A stretch of DNA of 64,000 nucleotides, taken from contig JBMOKU010000009.1 of NCBI GenBank assembly GCA_049324315.1, positions 61,720-125,719 of the forward strand, in the 5' to 3' direction. The first letter of the stretch is position 1, and every line of letters starts with the position of its first letter. The position numbers were made by a program, and so were the translations under genes. This stretch comes from JBMOKU01 sp049324315 (lineage in GTDB: Bacteria > Bacillota > Clostridia > Peptostreptococcales > Thermotaleaceae). Below the pieces are notes generated by a model that worked only from the letters and a program-made list of their open reading frames with translations, was not told where the DNA came from and did not search any database. Of the stretch, positions 42,540 to 51,266 are shown in pieces.

Positions 42540-44183
42540 CTAATTAGAACTATCGACTTTAAATTTTTTTATATACTGATCAAGTGACAAAGCAATATCA
42601 TCAAGACTAGATGCAGAGGAGTCAATATGTGATAATAAAAGCTTTATCTTTTCTACTTCTACTTCTAGAGCATTTAGTTTATTAGCATAATGAGTAGAAA
42701 GAGGATAAGCTTCTGAACCAGCAATCTGCGTGTCGGGATTAAAGTGATAGCCATTTACAATTAAAGCTTCGAGTTTTGCAACTTGAGAACTGATTCTACT
42801 CAACTTTTCGTCAGGTTGATCATCTAAAGCTCGTCGTATTTGTATGCTCAATTGATAAAGTTGCTGTAGGAAATCTTCGCTGGCTCTATAGTTATGCATA
42901 ACCGATTGCTTAACAGCATCTTGTTGGATTTGCTTGTTGAGACTTGCTATACCATTTTCTATCCCTTGAAGAGATTGCATGGATTGTTGTATATCTATCA
43001 TTAGACGTTTAGAAGACTCTTTAAGGTTATCAGAATTATAACGAATTCTGCCAATTAGTAATGAAATAGTATTCAACATAGCATTAAAAGCATTGCTTAC
43101 GATCTTAAACTCATCATCATACAAATAACTAAGTCGTACGGCTAAGTCTCCATTCTGAGCCTCTCTCATTACATTGACCAGTTCATTTATAGGCATTGAA
43201 AAAGCTTTTGATAAAAAATAGGCGATTAAAGAAGATACAAGGATTGCCAGCAAAACTGCGAGCAATAACATGCTTTGCAATTCTTTCGTAGTATTAAAGA
43301 GCTCTGAATAATACCCGCCAGTGATAATGTACCAGTCCCAAGGAGCGTAATATGTATAATATGCAATTTTTTTGCGTCCTTGATAGTCATATGTAATGGA
43401 ACCCTGTTTTTTATTTAGAATTTCTTGAATCCAATCATACTTCGTAAAGTTCTGACCCTGATTTGTAGGGTGGATGATTGCATCACCTTTAGAGTCTATA
43501 ATGAATGCATAACCAGTTTCTCCAACAACAATATTTTTGATTGCTTTAATCATTTCATATTCTTGTTCTCGACGACCTAGTACAAAAGCACCAATTAATT
43601 TTCCGTTATTATCCCATATAGGTTGATAAACCGTTGCGTGCCATATACCTTCAACATTTGCTCTACCAAGATATTGCTGACCATTAATAATACGTTCATA
43701 GACAGGACCTGAATCCAGGACGGTTCCTACGATTCTCTTTCCATCTGCTTGTCTTACATTAGTAGTAACTCGAATAAACTTATTGTTATGCAATTGAAAG
43801 ATCGTAGCAGGTAATTTTTCCTTTTCAATCAAATCATTAACCAATGTAAAATCATTTGTAATTTTCTGAGAACCAATGTACCAGGTAGGCAAGCGATAAC
43901 CAGCAAATTCTTCTATTTGCTCATAATCAAAGCGACTATCCCCGAGGGCTGTGAGCTTACTCGAAAAAGAAGCTGCTGCACTTTCCATCCATCGTGAAAG
44001 TACTTCCTGTTGTGTATCTACCATATTGTAAATCCCTTTATTAATATTGGTTATGGTTTCTTCCGTTTGGAGAGAAATTTTATTAAATATTAAATAGTAA
44101 CTAAAACCGCCAATTAGTATTAACGGTATAACAGAAACAACAATAAACCATATAAAAAGTCTAGACTTTATACGAGATTTCAT
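42540..44183 (-). CDS. Cache-HAMP membrane receptor lacking an output domain
   Basis: A 547-residue protein: first membrane helix (about residues 8-30), a large extracellular Cache-type sensor (about 35-275, with 'GETGYAFIIDSKGDAIIHP' typical of Cache domains), second helix (about 280-303), HAMP (about 305-355) and a C-terminal region of about 190 residues rich in helix and Gln. There is no methyl-accepting signalling domain, histidine kinase or GGDEF domain. The start at 44183 follows GGGGG. The layout resembles a chemoreceptor that lost or never had its signalling tip. It is divergent from the sigma-54 activator at 44510; they may sense the same nutrient (inference). Confidence 0.8.
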   Translation of the reverse strand: MKSRIKSRLFIWFIVVSVIPLILIGGFSYYLIFNKISLQTEETITNINKGIYNMVDTQQEVLSRWMESAAASFSSKLTALGDSRFDYEQIEEFAGYRLPTWYIGSQKITNDFTLVNDLIEKEKLPATIFQLHNNKFIRVTTNVRQADGKRIVGTVLDSGPVYERIINGQQYLGRANVEGIWHATVYQPIWDNNGKLIGAFVLGRREQEYEMIKAIKNIVVGETGYAFIIDSKGDAIIHPTNQGQNFTKYDWIQEILNKKQGSITYDYQGRKKIAYYTYYAPWDWYIITGGYYSELFNTTKELQSMLLLAVLLAILVSSLIAYFLSKAFSMPINELVNVMREAQNGDLAVRLSYLYDDEFKIVSNAFNAMLNTISLLIGRIRYNSDNLKESSKRLMIDIQQSMQSLQGIENGIASLNKQIQQDAVKQSVMHNYRASEDFLQQLYQLSIQIRRALDDQPDEKLSRISSQVAKLEALIVNGYHFNPDTQIAGSEAYPLSTHYANKLNALEVEVEKIKLLLSHIDSSASSLDDIALSLDQYIKKFKVDSSN

Positions 44184-44427
44184 TACGATGGTCCCCCTAC
44201 TATATTCCATAGATAAAGATTACTTTAAATATCTATTGGTATTTATTATACTATTTTTAATAGATATTAACAATTCAATATATTTTGGAATCTAGCAAAT
44301 AGAAGTAAATTGATCGCTTTGAGAAACTGCTATTGCAGAAAATGAAAAAGTATATTATAACGAACATGTAAAATATAATTTAAAACTATTAGAAAATTTA
44401 GTAGAATTAAGCTATGTAATTATTAAA

Positions 44428-44460
44428 GGTTTAATCCAATGTTATATATTGGATTAAACC
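44428..44460 (+). promoter_or_regulatory. Perfect palindrome upstream of the sigma-54 activator
   Basis: GGTTTAATCCAAT / ATTGGATTAAACC, 13-base perfect arms with a 7-base spacer, ends 49 bases before the activator's start codon and lies in the divergent region with the Cache-HAMP gene. It could be an operator or an mRNA leader hairpin. Confidence 0.5.
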
Positions 44461-44509
44461 ATGTAAATTCTATGGCTTTAAAGCATGCTGTAAAAAAGGG
44501 GGATAATGG

Positions 44510-45874
44510 ATGAAGACAAGAGATATATTGGATTTTAGCTTTACATTATGCTCCCTTGGTGATGTTGTTGGAAACGTAATCAAAAAGATGGCTTTAAAAG
44601 ATATGTCATATGCTATTGTTGTAGATGGGAACAATGAATATATAGGGATTTTGACAGCATCAATTTTGTTGAAAAATGTAGATGATTTAGACCGTAAGAT
44701 TGACAAACTTGTTGTAAAGGTTCAATCCGTATTTGAACATGAAGACATTCGCGTTTTAAAAAAAGCAGAATGTGATATTATTCCTGTCATTAATATGGAG
44801 CAGAATGTGGTAGGCGTGATTTCCATCAAGAGCGTTCTTGAATACATACCAGGAGGATTATCACAGATTGGCAAAAGTCATATAAATGGTTTTAAGGACG
44901 GAAAAAATCATGGAGCAAAATATACGATAGATGACATCGTTGGTGAGAGTGCCGCAATTCTTACTTTAAAAGAGCGAATTATTGCTGCTGCAAAAACAAC
45001 CTCTACAGTATTGATCATGGGAGAAACAGGGACAGGTAAAGAATTAGTTGCCCATGCAATTACGAATCTAAGCGGAAGAAGACATCAATCGTTTGTGCGT
45101 ATAAACTGTGCTGCGATTCCTGAAACATTGTTAGAATCGGAATTGTTTGGGTATGAGCCCGGAGCTTTTACAGGTGCAACAAAGGGCGGACATCCAGGTA
45201 AGTTTATAATGGCTAATAATGGAACTATTTTCTTGGATGAAATTGGAGATATGCAGCTTTCTTTACAATCAAAAATTCTAAGGGTCCTACAAGAAAAAGA
45301 AATAGAGAAAATTGGTGGCCATTACCCAATTCCAATAGATGTCCGTGTTATTGCGGCGACACATGCGGATCTGTATGAACTCGTTAAATTTAAAAAGTTC
45401 AGGCAAGATTTATTTTACAGACTACATGTTATTCCGATTCAAATTCCACCATTAAGAGAACGGAAAGAAGATATTCCCCTATTGGTAGAAAACTTTATTG
45501 ATAAGTTTTCAGAATCATTGAATATTATGAAACCTACCATCCATGAATCGTTTATAAAGAAGTTAAAGACTTATCATTGGCCAGGAAATATTAGAGAGCT
45601 TAGTAATGTGATTGAAATGGCCGTTAATTTTGCAAATGGAATGATTACTGAAGATCATATACCGCAATATATTTTTTCAGAAAATGAATTCAGCCAATGT
45701 GACCTAGACAATGGCAGCAATTTAAAAATTTCAACTGAGGAAAATGAGCGAGAAATGATTTTGAGGGCTCTCGAAATCCACCGAGGGAACAAGAACAAAG
45801 TCGCTGAAGTGTTAGGAATATCCAGGAGCAATTTATATTATAAAATGAAAAAATTGAATATCGATGTTTCGTAG
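44510..45874 (+). CDS. Sigma-54-dependent transcriptional activator with CBS sensor domains
   Basis: A 454-residue enhancer-binding protein: a pair of CBS-like motifs (residues about 5-120), an AAA+ sigma-54 interaction domain (about 140-370) with Walker A GETGTGKE, the sigma-54 contact loop GAFTGA and 'GTIFLDEIGDM', then a Fis-type helix-turn-helix (about 412-452, NKNKVAEVLGISRSNLYYKMKKL). CBS domains often bind adenosyl compounds such as CoA derivatives or ATP. A -24/-12 promoter at 46032-46047 lies just downstream, so it very likely activates the transporter-CoA-transferase-crotonase-dehydrogenase genes. The start follows AAGGGGG. Confidence 0.95.
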   Translation: MKTRDILDFSFTLCSLGDVVGNVIKKMALKDMSYAIVVDGNNEYIGILTASILLKNVDDLDRKIDKLVVKVQSVFEHEDIRVLKKAECDIIPVINMEQNVVGVISIKSVLEYIPGGLSQIGKSHINGFKDGKNHGAKYTIDDIVGESAAILTLKERIIAAAKTTSTVLIMGETGTGKELVAHAITNLSGRRHQSFVRINCAAIPETLLESELFGYEPGAFTGATKGGHPGKFIMANNGTIFLDEIGDMQLSLQSKILRVLQEKEIEKIGGHYPIPIDVRVIAATHADLYELVKFKKFRQDLFYRLHVIPIQIPPLRERKEDIPLLVENFIDKFSESLNIMKPTIHESFIKKLKTYHWPGNIRELSNVIEMAVNFANGMITEDHIPQYIFSENEFSQCDLDNGSNLKISTEENEREMILRALEIHRGNKNKVAEVLGISRSNLYYKMKKLNIDVS

Positions 45875-45907
45875 AGACCTTGTACAAAATGATGTACAGG
45901 GTCTTTT
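45875..45907 (+). terminator. Terminator after the sigma-54 activator
   Basis: AGACC.TGTACA / TGTACA.GGTCT stem followed by TTTTT, directly after the stop codon. Confidence 0.88.
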
Positions 45908-45989
45908 TAAAGGGTACTCCTAAAATTAGTACAAATTTTCTTAAAGTTAAAACACTTATTATGAAGTAAAAATTATGAAGTACATGATA

Positions 45990-46021
45990 AAACGTTGGAA
46001 AATGCAAAGATTCCAACGTTT
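45990..46021 (+). promoter_or_regulatory. Inverted repeat close upstream of the sigma-54 promoter
   Basis: AAACGTTGGAA / TTCCAACGTTT, perfect 11-base arms 10 bases apart, centred about 27 bases upstream of the -24 box. It may be the activator's binding site, although such sites usually lie further upstream. Since a T-rich run follows, a second terminator is the alternative. Confidence 0.5.
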
Positions 46022-46031
46022 ATTTTATTTG

Positions 46032-46047
46032 GCATAGGATTTGCTTT
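46032..46047 (+). promoter_or_regulatory. Sigma-54 (-24/-12) promoter
   Basis: TGGCATAGGATTTGCT matches the consensus TGGCAC-N5-TTGC(A/T) at every key position with correct spacing. It lies 96 bases upstream of the transporter gene and right after the sigma-54 activator gene. Confidence 0.85.
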
Positions 46048-46142
46048 TAAGAAGAATATGCAAGAGAAATATAGGGGAAAGGAGGAAAACGTAAACCCGA
46101 GCTAAACTAAAAAAATGCTAATAACAGAAAGGGATGAGAACA

Positions 46143-47381
46143 ATGAGCGAAAAATCAACAAATCGTTGGCTTATACTGGCCGCAAGTATTATTATGAATC
46201 TATGTATTGGGTCAGCCTATGCATGGAGCGTATTTCAAAAACCGTTAATAAGCATGTTTGGATGGACAACTGCACAAGCGTCACTAGCTTTTACGCTTAA
46301 CTTATCGTTGGTGCCTATCGCAATGATTTTTGCAGGAAGAATTCAAGATAGACAAGGGCCTCAGAAAGTAACCTTTGTAGGGGGATTAATATTCGGGGCA
46401 GGAATTATCCTAGCTGGATTTACAAGTTCACTAACGGTTCTTTATCTAACTTATGGTGTGCTAGGTGGATTTGGTATAGGAACGGTATATGCGTGCACTG
46501 TAGCAAATACGGTAAAATGGTTCCCCGATAAACGAGGCTTGGCAGGGGGATTAACTGCTGCAGGTTTCGGTTTTGGGGCAGTAGTATTTGCACCATTAGC
46601 TGTTGCACTTATAGAACGGTATGCAGTACTTACAACATTTAAAATACTTGGATTTGCTTTCATGATTATCATCGTAGTATGTTCCATGTTACTCAAGGCA
46701 CCTCAAGCAGGTTGGAAACCTGAAGGATGGCAGCCGAAGGTTACTTCTGCAACAGTTAATACGGGTCATGACTATACAGCTGGTGAAATGATCAAGATGC
46801 CCAAATTTTATATCTTATGGGCTATGTATACAATTGGTTGCATTGCAGGTCTAATGATTATAGGCCATGCCTCTCCCATTGGACAAGAAAAAATTGGCTT
46901 ATCTCCTCAAGTTGCAGCATACGCGGTTAGTTTCCTCGGACTAGCCAATACGTTTGGAAGGATATTCTGGGGAAGCGTATCAGATAAAATTGGTAGATAC
47001 AACGCAATTGTACTCATGTATATTACAAGCAGTGTTATGTTAATGCTTCTTTTCATTGCAAAGAGTTTTGGAATATTTATCATAGCCATCTGTGGAATTG
47101 CTTTAAGTTTTGGAGGATTTATGGGAATATTCCCATCTGTAACAGCTGATAACTTCGGAGCAAAAAATTTAGGAATTAACTATGGCGTTATGTTTACTGC
47201 TTTTGGTCTTGCAGCTTTCTTCGGGCCTAGAATTGCTGCTGTAGTAAAACAGTCTAGTGGTGGAGATTACGGAAAAGCTTTTTTAACAGCAAGTGCGTTA
47301 AATATCATAGGCATTATTTGTACAGTATTTATCAATAATCAATTGAAGAAACAGCGGAATGCAGTTGAGGCAAAAAATTAG
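46143..47381 (+). CDS. OFA-family MFS antiporter, sigma-54 operon
   Basis: A 412-residue, twelve-helix transporter with the OFA signature (ILAASIIMNLCIGSAYAWSVFQKPL; GGFGIGTVYACTVANTVKWFPDKRGLAGGL). Paralogous to the protein at 35774-37009. The ATG at 46143 is nine bases after AAAGGG; the ATG at 46134 abuts that site. As first gene of the sigma-54-controlled set with AtoD/AtoA, it probably imports or exchanges a short-chain acid such as acetoacetate, 3-hydroxybutyrate or crotonate (inference). Confidence 0.93.
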   Translation: MSEKSTNRWLILAASIIMNLCIGSAYAWSVFQKPLISMFGWTTAQASLAFTLNLSLVPIAMIFAGRIQDRQGPQKVTFVGGLIFGAGIILAGFTSSLTVLYLTYGVLGGFGIGTVYACTVANTVKWFPDKRGLAGGLTAAGFGFGAVVFAPLAVALIERYAVLTTFKILGFAFMIIIVVCSMLLKAPQAGWKPEGWQPKVTSATVNTGHDYTAGEMIKMPKFYILWAMYTIGCIAGLMIIGHASPIGQEKIGLSPQVAAYAVSFLGLANTFGRIFWGSVSDKIGRYNAIVLMYITSSVMLMLLFIAKSFGIFIIAICGIALSFGGFMGIFPSVTADNFGAKNLGINYGVMFTAFGLAAFFGPRIAAVVKQSSGGDYGKAFLTASALNIIGIICTVFINNQLKKQRNAVEAKN

Positions 47382-47426
47382 GTAAATTGATTTATATATT
47401 AAATTTATTATGGAGGTGTTATATAT

Positions 47427-48143
47427 ATGGCAGTTATTCAAACTGTTGAGAGTGCGGTAAATTATATCAAGGATAGCTCGACAATAATGATCGGAGGCTT
47501 CTTAGGGGTAGGGGCACCACTAAAAATGATCGATTATATTGCTGAAAAAAGAATCAAAGATCTAACTTTGATTGGCGTCGTAGGAGCTTATCCCGGTGGT
47601 GGGTTTGATATAGGGAAGCTTTCTGCTCAAAAGCAAATTAAAAAGTTTATTGGTGCGCATATTGGAACAGATCCTGAATTTGTAAAACAATACATTAATG
47701 GAGAGTTAGAAGTGGAATTCAATCCGATGGGTACTTGGATCGAAAGAATTAGAGCTGGCGGCGCTGGTTTAGGCGGGGTGTTAACACCTACGGGACTAGG
47801 GACAGAAATGGAAGAAAATAGAGATAAAGTAATGGTTGAAGGCAAAGAATTCCTATTATATCCACCTCTCAAGGCGGATGTTGCAATTATAAAAGCTTAT
47901 AGAGCGGATAAATCAGGAAATCTTCAATACCAGGGAACCTCACTAAATTCCAATCCGGTAATGGCAACGGCTGCAGATCTTGTCATAGCAGAAGTAGATG
48001 AAATTGTTGAGACTGGAGCCCTCCATTACAATGAAATTGGTACGCCAGGTATATTCGTAGATGTAATTGTTCAAGGGTACTCAGGACAAGAAAGAAAGCA
48101 AATCTTCGAAGATTTATGGGTTAAGAGTAAAAAACTAAAATAA
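47427..48143 (+). CDS. atoD: Acetate/butyrate-acetoacetate CoA-transferase, alpha subunit
   Basis: A 238-residue family I CoA-transferase A subunit. Motifs are 'MIGGFLGVGAPLKMIDYI', 'GVVGAYPGGGFDIGKL', 'FNPMGTWIERIRAGGAGLGGVLTPTG' and 'PPLKADVAIIKAYRADKSGN'. With the next gene it moves CoA between an acyl-CoA and acetoacetate or a related acid. GGAGG lies eight to nine bases before ATG. Only 13 bases separate it from atoA. Confidence 0.95.
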   Translation: MAVIQTVESAVNYIKDSSTIMIGGFLGVGAPLKMIDYIAEKRIKDLTLIGVVGAYPGGGFDIGKLSAQKQIKKFIGAHIGTDPEFVKQYINGELEVEFNPMGTWIERIRAGGAGLGGVLTPTGLGTEMEENRDKVMVEGKEFLLYPPLKADVAIIKAYRADKSGNLQYQGTSLNSNPVMATAADLVIAEVDEIVETGALHYNEIGTPGIFVDVIVQGYSGQERKQIFEDLWVKSKKLK

Positions 48144-48156
48144 AGGGGGTCTTCAT

Positions 48157-48810
48157 ATGAATGAAAGAGAAATAATTGCTCGCAGAATAGCCAAGGAATT
48201 TAAAAACGATATGGTGATCAATCTGGGTTTTGGTATGCCAACTGCTTCAGCCAACTATATTCCTGAAGGAGTTAACGTAATTTTACAAACAGAAAACGGG
48301 GGATTATTATTTGGACCAAAACCTAAACTGGGAGAAGCTGACCCGGATTTGGCAAATGCCGGAGGAGAGCCAATCACAATGCTGCCAGGGGCCTCGGCCT
48401 TCGATCTGTCATTTTCTTTCTCCATTATCAGAGGAGGCCATGTTGATGCCACGGTTTTAGGGGCACTAGAGGTAGATCAAAAAGGAAATATTGCAAACTG
48501 GAAAATACCGGGCAAATTTGTTCCTGGAATGGGTGGAGGAATGGATCTTCTCGTTGGGGCGAAAACGGTAATTGCAGCTTTAGGTCATACAGATAAAGAA
48601 GGCAATTCAAAAATCCTAAAGAAATGTACATTGCCTTTGTCTGCAGCAGGTGTCGTAGATTTAATTATAACAGATAAAGCTGTCATCGAAGTAACAGAGA
48701 ATGGATTGATTTTAAGAGAAGTAGCTCCTGGTGTTACCGTTAAAGAAGTTGTAAAAATGACAGAAGCCGATTTGATTGTTCCCGAAGTTGTTGCTGCGAT
48801 GGATATTTAG
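48157..48810 (+). CDS. atoA: Acetate/butyrate-acetoacetate CoA-transferase, beta subunit
   Basis: A 217-residue B subunit. The catalytic Glu is in QTENGGLLFGP, the ENG motif of the family. 'MVINLGFGMPTASANYIPEG' starts the fold and 'GHVDATVLGALEVDQKGNIANWKIPGK' and 'GMGGGMDLLVGAK' are conserved. Ribosome binding site AAAGGGGGT. It forms the active enzyme with AtoD. A structured gap of 224 bases follows before the crotonase gene. Confidence 0.96.
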   Translation: MNEREIIARRIAKEFKNDMVINLGFGMPTASANYIPEGVNVILQTENGGLLFGPKPKLGEADPDLANAGGEPITMLPGASAFDLSFSFSIIRGGHVDATVLGALEVDQKGNIANWKIPGKFVPGMGGGMDLLVGAKTVIAALGHTDKEGNSKILKKCTLPLSAAGVVDLIITDKAVIEVTENGLILREVAPGVTVKEVVKMTEADLIVPEVVAAMDI

Positions 48811-48857
48811 ATGAATTAAAGCAGCATAAGACTTAAGTGTATAGCTTGCTTTTCATA

Positions 48858-48933
48858 GGTTAAGAATGAAAACCGCTGCAATGTAGAGTCGCGACATATG
48901 CGGGACATCTATCCTAGCGTTTCGTTCTTAACC
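48858..48933. repeat. Long imperfect inverted repeat between atoA and crotonase genes
   Basis: GGTTAAGAATGAAAACCGCT (48858-48877) is complementary, with a few differences, to AGCGTTTCGTTCTTAACC (48916-48933). The inner 38 bases contain CGCGACATATGCGGGAC. It could be a terminator or processing site that sets different levels for the two halves of the operon, or a small mobile repeat. Confidence 0.55.
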
Positions 48934-49033
48934 AATAAATTTAATAGTATTTTTCCCCATACAAATAAGCGTTCTAGCTTGTACGTAAGCAGTATCGCTA
49001 CATCAGCGTAACGGTAGAAAGGAGTGAGGTGAG

Positions 49034-49813
49034 ATGAATTTTGAATATTTATTATATAGAAAAGAAGGAAACATTGGGATTTTAAGCATCAATAATCCTA
49101 AAGCATTAAACGCTTTAAATTCCAAAGTCTTAGGGGAGGTAGATAAAGCTATTGACCAAATTACCCTGGATCCGGAAGTCTATGTACTTGTCTTAACCGG
49201 TGAAGGGAAAGCTTTTGTAGCAGGCGCAGATATTACAGAAATGAGAAATATGACGGCCGAGGAAGGTAGAAAGTTTGGAGAACGGGGACTTAATTTATTC
49301 AGAAAGATTGAGCTTATGGAGAAGCCTGTCATTGCAGCCATTAATGGATTTGCTTTAGGTGGTGGATGTGAACTAGCTATGAGCTGTGATATTAGAATAG
49401 CTGGGGACAAAGCTAAGTTCGGGCAGCCAGAAGTAGGCCTGGGAATTACTCCGGGGTTTGGAGGGACTCAGAGACTTCCACGATTGGTTGGTATAGCAAA
49501 GGCGAAAGAACTTATTTTTACAGGGAACATCATGTCAGCGCAAGATGCAGAAAAAATTGGACTTGTTAATAGCGTCGTTCCACAAGAAGAATTGATGAAA
49601 GAAGCATTAATACTTGCAAATAAAATAGCATCTGCAGCACAAATAGCTGTAAGGTATGCAAAAAGTGCAATGAATAGAGGTATTGAAACAGATATTGAAA
49701 CAGGGATAGTCATCGAAAAAGATTTATTTGCTTTATGCTTTGCATCTGAGGATCAAAAGGAAGGTATGACTGCATTTATAGAAAAACAAAAGCCTGAATT
49801 TAAGGGAAAATAA
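49034..49813 (+). CDS. crt: Enoyl-CoA hydratase / crotonase
   Basis: A 259-residue member of the crotonase family that hydrates crotonyl-CoA to 3-hydroxybutyryl-CoA. Oxyanion-hole segments are 'GEGKAFVAGADITEM' and 'INGFALGGGCELAMSCDIRIA'; the two catalytic Glu residues fall in 'GGGCELAM' and 'FGQPEVGLGITPGFGGTQRL'. The length is typical. AAAGGAGTGAGG precedes the ATG. The Hbd gene follows 19 bases after, so the pair interconverts crotonyl-CoA and acetoacetyl-CoA. Confidence 0.95.
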   Translation: MNFEYLLYRKEGNIGILSINNPKALNALNSKVLGEVDKAIDQITLDPEVYVLVLTGEGKAFVAGADITEMRNMTAEEGRKFGERGLNLFRKIELMEKPVIAAINGFALGGGCELAMSCDIRIAGDKAKFGQPEVGLGITPGFGGTQRLPRLVGIAKAKELIFTGNIMSAQDAEKIGLVNSVVPQEELMKEALILANKIASAAQIAVRYAKSAMNRGIETDIETGIVIEKDLFALCFASEDQKEGMTAFIEKQKPEFKGK

Positions 49814-49832
49814 TTTGAATAGGAGGATGAAA

Positions 49833-50675
49833 ATGAAAGTTGCTGTAATTGGAGCAGGTACAATGGGTTCAGGAATTACGCAAACACTTGCTGAAGCGGG
49901 ATATGAAGTAATCATGAGAGATATTCATGAGGATTATGTAGATAAAGGATTAAAAACTATAACAAAAAATCTTGAAAGAAATGTTCAAAAGGGAAAAATG
50001 AATGAAGAAGATAAACGCATGGTTTTAGAAAGGATCACAGGGACCGTAGATTTGCAACGAATCGGCGAAGCAGATCTCGTTATCGAAGCAGCTGTAGAAA
50101 ATATGGATTTTAAAAAGAAAATTTTTGAGGAGCTGGATAAAGTATGTAAACCTGAAACGATACTTGCTTCAAATACCTCATCACTGTCGATTACTGAGAT
50201 CGCCAGCGCCACCAATAGACCCGAAAAGATAATCGGTATGCATTTCTTTAACCCAGTACCGGTAATGAAATTAGTGGAGGTCATTAGGGGCATAACGACT
50301 TCAGAAGAGACAAAAAATGTAGTTGTTGAATTAACAAAAGCATTGGGTAAAACCCCGGTTGAAGTCGAAGAGGCTCCAGGATTTGTTGTAAACAGAATAT
50401 TGGTGCCAATGATCAACGAAGCCGTGGGAATACTGGCAGATGGCATTGCGAAGGCGGAAGATATAGACGAAGCGATGAAACTGGGAGCGAATCATCCTAT
50501 TGGACCTCTGGCACTAGCCGATTTAATTGGAAATGATGTTTGCCTTGCAATCATGGAAATATTGTATAATGAATTCGGCGACTCCAAATATAGACCCCAC
50601 CCGTTATTAAGAAAAATGGTTAGAGGTGGGCTATTAGGGAGAAAATCGGATAAAGGCTTCTATGCCTATAAGTAA
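49833..50675 (+). CDS. hbd: 3-hydroxybutyryl-CoA dehydrogenase
   Basis: A 280-residue NAD(P)-dependent enzyme oxidising (S)-3-hydroxybutyryl-CoA to acetoacetyl-CoA. The N terminus KVAVIGAGTMGSGI is the Rossmann dinucleotide site; 'SNTSSLSITEIA', 'GMHFFNPVPVMKLVEVI' (catalytic His) and 'EAPGFVVNRILVPMINEA' are family signatures. The length equals clostridial Hbd. The ATG at 49833 has AGGAGG six bases upstream; the earlier TTG/ATG candidates overlap that site. Last gene of the set; no thiolase or acyl-CoA dehydrogenase is present here. Confidence 0.96.
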   Translation: MKVAVIGAGTMGSGITQTLAEAGYEVIMRDIHEDYVDKGLKTITKNLERNVQKGKMNEEDKRMVLERITGTVDLQRIGEADLVIEAAVENMDFKKKIFEELDKVCKPETILASNTSSLSITEIASATNRPEKIIGMHFFNPVPVMKLVEVIRGITTSEETKNVVVELTKALGKTPVEVEEAPGFVVNRILVPMINEAVGILADGIAKAEDIDEAMKLGANHPIGPLALADLIGNDVCLAIMEILYNEFGDSKYRPHPLLRKMVRGGLLGRKSDKGFYAYK

Positions 50676-50690
50676 TGTACTTTCTAAGAT

Positions 50691-50712
50691 AAACCCCGTG
50701 CACACGGGGTTT
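50691..50712 (+). terminator. Hairpin after hbd
   Basis: AAACCCCGTG / CACGGGGTTT with a 2-base loop, close behind the stop codon. The T-run is short. Confidence 0.75.
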
Positions 50713-51266
50713 CACTATGAGTCTGTATGATATAAGTCTTCCAATGGGAGACTTTGTTCTATTGTGGCTATAGGCAATTAGCTGCAGTTTTTTTGCCAGA
50801 CATAGGAAATCTTAGAAAGACTATCACAATATTTTTTATCAATAATTGCTTATATGCTATTATTTGAATCTTTGATTTTGTACCGGAAAAATGTTAGATT
50901 GAGATAGAATTTATGTGATTGTGGAAAGACTAGGGATGATAAGACATATAGAGATAGGAATAAGTTAAAAATACTAAAAAAGATCTAAGGGATATAGATG
51001 TGGAATCGTAAAGTTTTATCTTTATTTAAACCTGTTTATTTGTGAGGATTAGACTTCTATTTGGTTAGAAGCTAGAGGTTAGAAGTTCCATGGTCAATCT
51101 TATAAGCTTTTAAATCCTTAAAGACTCAAAAGATAGACATAAAGCGTCTAACATCTAACTTCTAACGTCTAACCCTATGAATCACTATTCTTTGATTGGG
51201 AAATAGTTTATTGACGAAGATTGAATTCTATGATTCCACATCTATAAATACTGGGGTGAATTTCAA
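50713..51266. other. Intergenic region with inverted TTAGAAG-type repeats
   Basis: No gene in about 550 bases. At 51063-51087 GGTTAGAAGCTAGAGGTTAG occurs, and at 51150-51174 the opposite orientation ACATCTAACTTCTAACGTCT, made of 8-base units of the CTAAC(T/G)T type. Together they could form a long stem around 60 bases. This may be a small mobile repeat or a hairpin leader; the function is unknown. The promoter of the response regulator is probably in the last 80 bases. Confidence 0.45.

Noticed and set aside
49985..50446. Minus-strand 153-codon frame within hbd
   Set aside because: It is an antisense shadow of a clearly recognised Hbd gene.
51063..51174. CRISPR-like array
   Set aside because: Units are about 8 bases, contiguous and inverted relative to each other, with no spacers and no cas genes.
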